Of a DNA stretch of 32,580 nucleotides, positions 27,049 through 32,580 are shown one piece after another. The DNA lies in the NCBI GenBank assembly GCA_947483555.1, contig CANKMW010000099.1, positions 1 through 32,580 on the forward strand. The letters run 5' to 3'. The stretch comes from Myxococcales bacterium (GTDB lineage: Bacteria; Myxococcota_A; Polyangia; Haliangiales; Haliangiaceae). Under the pieces are notes generated by a model that did not search any database, was not told where the DNA came from, and was given only the letters and a program-made list of their open reading frames with translations. How positions within the stretch are numbered: position 1 is the stretch's first letter; every line of letters begins with the position of its first letter. Made by a program: the position numbers and the translations under genes.

Positions 27049-27698
27049 GGCTCCGGGTCGGTGGGGCCAAGCGGCATGGTGACACGCACCCAGCCCAGGA
27101 ACGGGTACATCGGTTCATCCGGGAGGACAGGCAGGTTGACGACCGGCACATGGCGCCGAATGCAGTCGGCCACCACGGGGTTGGCGATCTCCGCCGCTCT
27201 GGCATCGTGGAGCTTCAGGATTCCGACGCCGAGTTCGACATGGAGGTCGACCGCCAGGTTGTGCGGCACAGGCTCGCCGGCAGCGACGAAGCAATCGGCC
27301 ACGCTGACGTCGTCCTTGACGGTCAGCAACCCCATGACGATGTCTCGTTCGATCCGCTGCAGGTGATTCCGGCCGGTCACCGCTTCGTAGGTGTGTTCGA
27401 TCAACACGTCGCGCGGGTACACATCGCGCAACACGGGTGGCGTGGCGAATGGTGTCGACAGCACTGGGCGCGGGGGCTGGGCGCCGCGCCCTGGCGACGG
27501 CAATAGCGCCGGCGCCATCGCGGTCTTGGGCTGCCGTGTCGCTTCGGTGTCAGCCTCACCTCCAGTTGCGCCGGACGACCTGGGGCTCGCGCGACGCGGC
27601 GAGTCGGCGCCGCGTGCGGGGCTGATCACGCGCCCCAGCATCAGCCCGCACGCCGCTGCGAGCACGAAGATGACGGGCAGACGCGCACTCGGCCTCAC
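27045..27698 (-). CDS. Membrane-anchored periplasmic protein of unknown function
   Basis: A 217-residue protein with a GTG start overlapping the upstream stop as GTGA. A hydrophobic N-terminus (residues 7-25, LPVIFVLAAACGLMLG) acts as a signal anchor or signal peptide. A Pro/Arg/Ser-rich linker runs to about residue 90. The C-terminal domain (about 95-217) has two cysteines about 45 residues apart (VADCFVAAG and VADCIRRHVP) and ends LGWVRVTMPLGP. This two-Cys spacing recalls the C-terminal domains seen in some TonB-like/AgmX-type myxobacterial proteins, but the match is weak. The duplicated VADC motif may mark an internal repeat. It sits in the middle of the export operon, so a periplasmic support role is inferred. 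Confidence 0.7.
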   Translation of the reverse strand: MRPSARLPVIFVLAAACGLMLGRVISPARGADSPRRASPRSSGATGGEADTEATRQPKTAMAPALLPSPGRGAQPPRPVLSTPFATPPVLRDVYPRDVLIEHTYEAVTGRNHLQRIERDIVMGLLTVKDDVSVADCFVAAGEPVPHNLAVDLHVELGVGILKLHDARAAEIANPVVADCIRRHVPVVNLPVLPDEPMYPFLGWVRVTMPLGPTDPEP

Positions 27699-28387
27699 AG
27701 TTTCTCCTGCTTGCGTTGCAGCTCCAGAATCTCCTGGAACCGGGGCTGGTTGTCGATGATGAAACGTCGGTACGCGGCGGGATCGCGAATCTCGGGATCG
27801 AACACTCCGTGCGAGACGATCGTCGAGCGACCGTCAGCGTCGGGGCCGCGCATCTGCTTCGATGACATCCGACCAGGGGCGGCGGTCGTGCTGAGCACCG
27901 TGCGAGCCATCGCCGCTTGAGCTTCGGGCATCGCGAGTTCGACGCGGCAGCTGGCAGTGCGGCACTCGATGCTGGAGATCTCGAAGCCCACGCCCTCGCG
28001 CTCGAGTCCTTCGGCGATGACCGTGCGCAATGCGTCGGTCATCCGAGGTGCCCATTCGCGGTCGACGGGCTCACTGTCGAAGACCTCGCGGCTCGTCATG
28101 TCCTGCACGAGCGCCGTTCGGTACGCGTCATAGCCAGCTGCTCCCGGAGTGGTTTCAAGGAACGCGCCTTGGTCCGCCGGGATGCGCGTCGTGTTGCGCG
28201 GAGCTTCCGGTCGGCGCTCTCGGGTCATCCACGCCGGCTCGGATGACCGCGTCGTGGGTGCCGGGGTCGCCGGGGCGTCTGCGGAGGGGGACTGCGCGAC
28301 GCTATTCGACAGACCGACCCAGGCAAGCCAGCCCGCTGCGAGGCCACCAAGCGTCGCGGCGACGTCACTCTTTCGCAATTTGCTCAT
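27695..28387 (-). CDS. Membrane-anchored periplasmic protein with CxxxxxC pair
   Basis: A 230-residue protein. The chosen ATG (MSKLRKSDV) gives a charged start followed by one hydrophobic segment (residues about 9-31), a signal anchor. A disordered Pro/Ala/Thr linker runs to about residue 80. The soluble part contains ISSIECRTASCRVELAM, a CxxxxxC pair common in secreted myxobacterial proteins of unknown role, which probably forms a disulfide. The C-terminus is helical (YRRFIIDNQPRFQEILELQR). The start overlaps the end of the upstream lipoprotein gene by 23 bases, and its stop overlaps the next GTG. A longer upstream start is rejected because it would extend into the lipoprotein gene without a signal sequence. 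Confidence 0.75.
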   Translation of the reverse strand: MSKLRKSDVAATLGGLAAGWLAWVGLSNSVAQSPSADAPATPAPTTRSSEPAWMTRERRPEAPRNTTRIPADQGAFLETTPGAAGYDAYRTALVQDMTSREVFDSEPVDREWAPRMTDALRTVIAEGLEREGVGFEISSIECRTASCRVELAMPEAQAAMARTVLSTTAAPGRMSSKQMRGPDADGRSTIVSHGVFDPEIRDPAAYRRFIIDNQPRFQEILELQRKQEKL

Positions 28388-29333
28388 CGAGGCCAACCAA
28401 CAGTTCCACGCGCGTGTGCGCAGCTGTCTGCTGTAGGAGCATATCGTCCCAGCCAGACTCGGTCGCGTCCAAGACATCAATGCTCACGGTCGCGCCCCTC
28501 GTCAACACCGACATGGGGATGAGTAGGTGGGCCTCCTCGCCTCGAATGAGGATGCTGCGAGCTCCTATCGAGTCCCACGTCTCGCGGCCCGCGACAGAAA
28601 CGAGTGCATGCACCTGGTCCACGCCGCCGGGTACGTTGATGAGCATCTGGAACATGCCGAGACGCTGTCGGCTGCCATCGATGCGAACCGAACTCTTGGA
28701 CGCGACGGGCACCACGATCTCGTGCCGATCCCCGAGCGCGTCAACCTGGAGACGCGCCCGGTCCCCGGTCAGGCCACACAGCTTCAATGTAGCCATCGTT
28801 TCGGAGGCCACGCCTGACGCGGATGCGCAGGTGGCCCGATCCTGCCAGCAGACTCGTACTGGCGATGATGGACTTGCGAGATCGTGGATGTTGACGCTCG
28901 CCTGAGCGACTGTCACGTCGCCATCCTCCGGCGCTGGCGCCGTGGCAGTGAGCGTGACCTCGCCGGAACCCTCGTCGATGCGCCCGCTGACCAGCCATTG
29001 GCGGACCGTTCGCACCTCGATGCGTCGAAAGCGGCAAGTCGTTTGGGCGCCGGCACGAGTACATTGCGTCGATGGTTCGCGGTCCGGGTCAAGTCGACCG
29101 TCACCATTGGTGTCGATGAAGGCGCCGAGTGGCCGGCCGCTTTCGGCCAGGAGGATAGCGGCCGCCGAGGACAGCGCTGGTGAACTCGCGTCCAGCCATC
29201 CGTCGCCCACGAGCAGCCGCACCGAGCCGGGGTCGTTGAATCCTCGGACGTCGACGTCGACGCGGGGACTGTGGCTCCGACAGGATGCGAGCCACAATGC
29301 GAGTGCGACCCAATATGTGGAATGGTTGCGCAT
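28365..29333 (-). CDS. Lipoprotein with calcium-loop-like motif
   Basis: A 322-residue lipoprotein: signal peptide ending LALWLASC (C18, good lipobox LASC). Residues 74-84 read DTNGDGRLDPD, with Asp/Asn spacing of an EF-hand or dockerin-type calcium loop; no second loop was found. The rest appears to be beta-sandwich-like domains with several cysteines (for example SVNIHDLASPSS, VRVCWQDRATC and LKLCGLTG). No enzyme motif is seen. It may bind surface ligands or another operon product outside the inner membrane. G+C is lower and codon use more even than in the exporter genes of the same operon. The gene follows the Cys-rich peptide gene by 29 bases. Confidence 0.78.
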   Translation of the reverse strand: MRNHSTYWVALALWLASCRSHSPRVDVDVRGFNDPGSVRLLVGDGWLDASSPALSSAAAILLAESGRPLGAFIDTNGDGRLDPDREPSTQCTRAGAQTTCRFRRIEVRTVRQWLVSGRIDEGSGEVTLTATAPAPEDGDVTVAQASVNIHDLASPSSPVRVCWQDRATCASASGVASETMATLKLCGLTGDRARLQVDALGDRHEIVVPVASKSSVRIDGSRQRLGMFQMLINVPGGVDQVHALVSVAGRETWDSIGARSILIRGEEAHLLIPMSVLTRGATVSIDVLDATESGWDDMLLQQTAAHTRVELLVGLDEQIAKE

Positions 29334-29362
29334 GGGTTGACGAGCCCGCCATCACCTCGGCG

Positions 29363-29641
29363 TCAGAGGATGGCCTGCCGTCGGGGCGGGAAAAAGAATC
29401 CGCAGGGCTCCCCGCCGCTTGTGCAGCGCAGCCCGCTGGGGAAGATAAGTTCGTCGCACTCGCTGAGGCCGAACATACTATTCGAAACGCACAGACTGCT
29501 GGTGCAGAACATATTTGAGCATCGGCAGGCCTCACAGGTGGCCCCATCACCGCCGCCTGGGCCCTGGCGTGCTGCGCTTGGCCGGGGATTGGCCAGCACT
29601 GCAAACAATATCGTCGTGGCTAGAAACAGTTTGATTCGCAT
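29363..29641 (-). CDS. Secreted eight-cysteine peptide
   Basis: A 92-residue protein, first gene of the export operon. Residues 1-about 24 form a Sec signal peptide (MRIKLFLATTILFAVLA, then PSAA). After it come a Gly-rich stretch containing GPGGGDG, then eight cysteines in about 50 residues (CEACRC, FC, LC, EC, RC, PC) and an end rich in Phe, Pro and Arg. The cysteine density suggests a disulfide-stabilised secreted peptide. The triple glycine could also be a C39 cleavage site, but the hydrophobic N-terminus is unlike a classic double-glycine leader. ATG at 29641 is favoured because the predicted transcription start falls almost on it; TTG at 29650 has AAAGG upstream and would add three residues. 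Confidence 0.68.
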   Translation of the reverse strand: MRIKLFLATTILFAVLANPRPSAARQGPGGGDGATCEACRCSNMFCTSSLCVSNSMFGLSECDELIFPSGLRCTSGGEPCGFFFPPRRQAIL

Positions 29642-29649
29642 TGCCGCCA

Positions 29650-29677
29650 ATTAGCGACCTTTCAGCTCGACTGTCAA
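29650..29677 (-). promoter_or_regulatory. Predicted promoter of the nine-gene export operon
   Basis: On the minus strand a perfect TTGACA (29672-29677) is followed after 16 bases by GCTAAT (29650-29655). The expected transcription start is within a few bases of the ATG at 29641, so the first mRNA may be leaderless. The G+C content falls in this stretch. No operator palindrome is evident. Confidence 0.5.
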
Positions 29678-30775
29678 GTGGGCACTGACGTGCAGTGGCG
29701 CCGAAAACCGAGAAATATCATGTGCATGGTAGGTGGTGGCATGATGTGGCAAGGCAGGAAACCGTTCAGGCTCTCTGTCGATACTCTGGTGGGCGCTCCC
29801 GGGTTTCGGATGGCTCCCGACGAGCGACGTGATGGTCGCCGGCGGGTGCTCGACAGCGCACGTTTGGTGTTGCGAGGCGCCCCGGATGATGCGCATCAAG
29901 GCGGACTGATCGATGTGCGTCATCGCGGTGGCGTGCGATGGTCACCGCGGCGATGGTCATCGACAGCGTGGCTGGCGTGATCCGGAACACCGATGGCCAT
30001 CGAGCCCCAGGGGTCCTCGCGGTGCGACGGAAAGCGATCTGTGTTCGCGTAGTGGCGCGGTCGCTCGTTGATGACGAAAGGTGGGAATTTCGGAGGGCGG
30101 CGGCATCGGCCGGTGACAGCAAGCGTTGGCGGACCCGGTCCTGAAACCCGCGATCGAGCCGCGCCACGTCGGCGAGCTGGGCGTCGTCGTCAGCCGGGCG
30201 TTGACGTTGCCGGCGGCCACCGACTGTCCGAGCGTTACGTCGAGCGCGCCGACGTTGCCGGCGGCGCCGGCCGCGGTCTCGGCGCGGGCGGCGCCGCGCG
30301 CGTACGTCGGCGCCCGTCCGAGCACCAGGAACGCCGCGCCGGCGGCGAGCGCGACCACCGGCGCGGTGTAGACCCAGCGCCCCCAGCCCGGCGTAATCCG
30401 CGGCACGTCGCCCCAACGATCGCCGGCGTGCGCGAGCGCCGCCTCGCGGCGGAACAGCTCGTCGTCACGGGCGCGGTCGAGCACCTCGCGGCCCTCGACG
30501 TGCCGCGCCAGCTGCTGCAGCAGCAGCCCCGCTGTCTCGGTTCGGGTTCTCGACGTCGACGTTCCCGGACGAACAACCTTCGGCTGCCGATCGGAACAGG
30601 CGGAACACCACCCGAACACGTGCCTTGTTCCGACTCGTCGCGAACGAATTCACGCACGTCGATCGGTTGAACATCGTGGGTCACCTTCCGGACCACTGAA
30701 TCACGGTTCCCGCCGGGACCAAACGACCTCGACTCGCGACGTTCGCGGAGCCAGCTCTCGGCACGAGGAGTGCTA
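29678..30775. other. 1.1-kb region without an intact gene
   Basis: From 29678 to 30096 no convincing coding frame is seen on either strand; a 90-codon minus-strand frame here has random-looking composition and no motif. Short complementary pieces occur near 29921-29957 (CATCGCGGTG against CACCGCGGCGATG). From 30097 to 30540 lies the decayed GAF-HlyD copy. From 30541 to 30775 a minus-strand frame gives protein-like text (VREFVRDESEQG, PIGSRRLFVRE) but no start, motif or family; it may be a remnant of another gene. The region looks like a scar between the export operon and the kinase. Confidence 0.6.
30097..30540 (-). pseudogene. Decayed partial copy of the GAF-HlyD adaptor gene
   Basis: This stretch aligns with 25603-26067 on the same strand at roughly nine identical bases in ten. 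It covers the end of the GAF/linker region, the transmembrane helix and the first lipoyl half (about residues 275-425 of the intact protein). An 18-base deletion removes six residues after TYARGA. A one-base deletion near 30181-30200 shifts the frame inside GNVNARL, and no matching start or C-terminus exists. Similarity ends abruptly at both sides. It cannot make a working adaptor. Confidence 0.9.
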
Positions 30776-32437
30776 GTGCGGTCCTGGTGCCATCGCCTGC
30801 CGCAGTCACCAAAGGGCAAGTTCGGTCTTGCATCGCAACTCACGCCGCATATGGTGCACGCCGTCGTGCATGACGGTGACGGTCGAGAGGTGACGGCCGG
30901 TGATGCTCCGCTCGTCGTCGACAACGACGAAACGCACACCCGCACGCGCTCCGGGTCAGGTGACGACGCCGTCGCCGGCGCGCCGGGCCGCCCAGAAGCC
31001 GAGCGCCGGCTCCCGGCGCCGCTCCAGTACCGCGACCCCGATCGCTACGAGATCGTGGCCGAGCACGGGCGCGGTGGCCTGGGCCGCGTCTTCCGCGCCC
31101 GCGACAAGGAGCTCGGCCGCGACGTCGCCCTCAAGGAGCTCCTCACGCGCGGCTCCACCACCGAGCTCCGCTTCTTCCGCGAGGCGCTGATCACCGCCCG
31201 CCTCGAGCACCCCGGCATCGTCCCGATCCACGAGGCCGGCCGCTGGCCCGACGGCACGCCCTTCTACGCGATGAAGCTGGTCGCCGGCCGCCCCCTCAAG
31301 GCCCTGATCGAGGACTGCAAGACCCTCGAGGACCGCCTCGCCCTCCTCCCCAACATCATCGCGGTCGCCGACGCGATCGCCTACGCCCACGATCGCAAGA
31401 TCATCCACCGCGATCTCAAGCCCTCCAACGTCATCGTGGGCGACTTCGGCGAGACGGTCGTGATCGACTGGGGTCTCGCCAAGGACATCTCCGCCCAGGA
31501 CGACCTGCCCGATCCCATCGAGGACGGCCCCTTCCGCACCGCCGCCCCGCCCGACGGCCTCACCGTCGCCGGCAGCATCCTCGGCACACCCGCGTACATG
31601 TCCCCGGAGCAGGCCCGCGGCGAGCCCGTCGATGAGCGGGCGGATGTGTACGCCCTGGGCGCGATCGTCTCGGAACTTGCGAGCCCACGCCTGACGCCGG
31701 CCCCCGCCATCCCGTCCGAGCTCCAGAGCATCATCCGGAAGGCGAGGGCGAAAATACCCGGCGACCGCCATTCGTCGGCTCGCGCGTTCGCGGAGGACCT
31801 GCGCGCATTTGTCCAGGGCCGGCATGTTCTGGCGCACTCCTACACCCGCCCTGAGCTCGCATTCCGTTGGCTTCAACGGCGCCGGACCATCGCCATCACC
31901 GTAACAATTGCGGTACTCGTCCTTCTGATTGTGACGACGACTGCCTCTGTCCAGTTGGCGCGCCGCAACAAACTCGTCCAAAACGAACGAAACTCAGCTC
32001 TTGTCGCCCGTCGAGACTCTGACCTTCGCGCTGACGACCTGACCCTGGCCCAGGCGACCCTCTTGCTCGATTCGGATCCCGCGAAGACGCTCGAGATGCT
32101 GCGCGCCTACGAAGGCCGCACGTATCGAGCCTCCGAGGTAGCTGCGTTGGTCGCTGACGCCGAGAGTCGCGGCGTCACGATTGCTACTTTCGCGGGACAC
32201 AACGGGCGCATCACCGCCATCGCCTCCGATGACTCTGGCACCGTGGCATCCACGAGCACGGATGGAAGCCTGCGCGTCTGGACACTCTCGCAGTCACACG
32301 AACTCCAGACCACATCCCAGGTCGTCGCGGACGGCGTACCTGAACTCGTCGACCTTGTGGTCAGGGACGGGCGAGCATTTGCGATCGCTACGTCAGGGAA
32401 CCGAACCGCCTTCCTGTTTCACCCCCGCACGGGCTGA
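30776..32437 (+). CDS. Membrane Ser/Thr protein kinase, apparently chimeric and truncated
   Basis: A 553-residue kinase. The Gly-rich loop is GRGGLGRV (98-105), the ATP lysine is K120 (VALKEL), and the catalytic loop is HRDLKPSN (211-218). The metal site reads DWG (231-233) as in many myxobacterial kinases, and the activation-segment end is SPEQARG (276-282). After ADVYALGAIVSEL (to 301) the sequence jumps to SELQSIIRKA, so roughly 30-45 residues of the C-lobe seem missing. A transmembrane helix (371-393) and a coiled stretch follow, then about one WD40-like unit (GHNGRITAIASDDSG, TDGSLRVWTL) before the stop. Base composition drops near 31680. GTG at 30776 has GAGGAG five bases upstream; ATG at 30851 is the alternative. 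It may be inactive, or a substrate-selecting remnant. Confidence 0.82.
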   Translation: MRSWCHRLPQSPKGKFGLASQLTPHMVHAVVHDGDGREVTAGDAPLVVDNDETHTRTRSGSGDDAVAGAPGRPEAERRLPAPLQYRDPDRYEIVAEHGRGGLGRVFRARDKELGRDVALKELLTRGSTTELRFFREALITARLEHPGIVPIHEAGRWPDGTPFYAMKLVAGRPLKALIEDCKTLEDRLALLPNIIAVADAIAYAHDRKIIHRDLKPSNVIVGDFGETVVIDWGLAKDISAQDDLPDPIEDGPFRTAAPPDGLTVAGSILGTPAYMSPEQARGEPVDERADVYALGAIVSELASPRLTPAPAIPSELQSIIRKARAKIPGDRHSSARAFAEDLRAFVQGRHVLAHSYTRPELAFRWLQRRRTIAITVTIAVLVLLIVTTTASVQLARRNKLVQNERNSALVARRDSDLRADDLTLAQATLLLDSDPAKTLEMLRAYEGRTYRASEVAALVADAESRGVTIATFAGHNGRITAIASDDSGTVASTSTDGSLRVWTLSQSHELQTTSQVVADGVPELVDLVVRDGRAFAIATSGNRTAFLFHPRTG

Positions 32438-32446
32438 GGCATCCCC

Positions 32447-32580
32447 TCATATGACGCCGAAGATTTCGCGGAAGACCGCGTGACGGCGGACGCCGGCATC
32501 GAACGTCGCCATCAGCAGCTCGAGGCGCTCCGGCTTCATGTTTGGGATCGCGCTGTACCAGTCGAGCCCCTGGTTAAGCA
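32447..32580 (-). CDS. 3' end of an unrecognised gene (runs off the window)
   Basis: A minus-strand frame is open from the window edge to a TGA at 32447-32449. It encodes 43 residues that look like real protein, including GLDWYSAIPNMKPERLELLM and the C-terminus HAVFREIFGVI. Helical content is high. I do not recognise the family from this piece. It converges with the kinase gene, with nine bases between the stop codons. Confidence 0.6.
   Translation of the reverse strand, partial: LNQGLDWYSAIPNMKPERLELLMATFDAGVRRHAVFREIFGVI

Noticed and set aside
29651..29923. A 90-codon minus-strand frame upstream of the Cys-rich peptide gene
   Set aside because: Composition is random-looking (His/Pro/Ser mix), there is no ribosome site or motif, and it covers the predicted operon promoter.
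30541..30945. A minus-strand gene antisense to the kinase start
   Set aside because: Its N-terminal part is antisense to the kinase gene and Ser/Cys/Arg-rich. Only about 30-40 residues look protein-like, so it is described as a possible remnant.

Overview
The window is very GC-rich DNA (mostly about 70-75% G+C by eye) that reads like a myxobacterium (Myxococcota), probably of the Haliangium/Kofleria/Nannocystis side. The signs are a PilZ-like/PEGA protein with huge Pro-rich linkers, an FHA-AAA+ regulator, a membrane Ser/Thr kinase with a WD40-like tail, many lipoproteins with Asp/Gly-rich tails, and a secreted protein with a PPC domain. This is inferred from gene content; no rRNA or other marker gene is present.

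Layout. 188-4154 (minus) is a tight operon argH-lysA-tlyA-lipoprotein. A dienelactone hydrolase and a DASS/SLC13 anion transporter diverge from it (4198-6336, plus), followed by a PilZ-like/PEGA membrane protein with low-complexity Pro-Gln/Pro-Met repeats (6408-8495). An XRE-cupin regulator (8527-9225, minus) diverges from a small Cys-rich lipoprotein and a ferritin-like di-iron protein (9365-10348). Then come an ammonium transporter (minus), a secreted barrel-like protein (plus), a large M16 metallopeptidase and a GGWDGGL-repeat lipoprotein (both minus), a lipoprotein with a clan-CD-like His/Cys pair plus PPC domain (plus), a GT2 glycosyltransferase (plus), an HPF-type ribosome-binding protein (minus) and an XRE regulator with an AT-rich promoter (plus).

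The most unusual region is 20660-29641 (minus): nine genes, almost all overlapping by 1-23 bases, behind one predicted promoter with a perfect TTGACA box. In transcription order they encode a secreted 8-Cys peptide, a lipoprotein with a Ca-loop-like motif, two membrane-anchored periplasmic proteins, a 58-residue basic protein, a pseudo-receiver/GAF/TM/HlyD fusion, a C39-peptidase ABC exporter, a second lipoprotein adaptor, and an FHA-AAA+-Fis regulator. I read it as a peptide maturation/export and signalling cassette in which sensing is built into the export adaptor. The function is inference. The first four genes are visibly less GC-rich than the exporter half, and a decayed partial copy of the GAF-HlyD gene (30097-30540) lies upstream of the promoter, so the cassette looks assembled by recombination.

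The right edge holds a Ser/Thr kinase (30776-32437) that appears chimeric: its catalytic domain lacks part of the C-lobe exactly where base composition changes, and its WD40 tail stops after about one repeat. The 3' end of an unrecognised minus-strand gene fills the last 134 bases.

No tRNA, rRNA, CRISPR array, transposase or integrase was seen.
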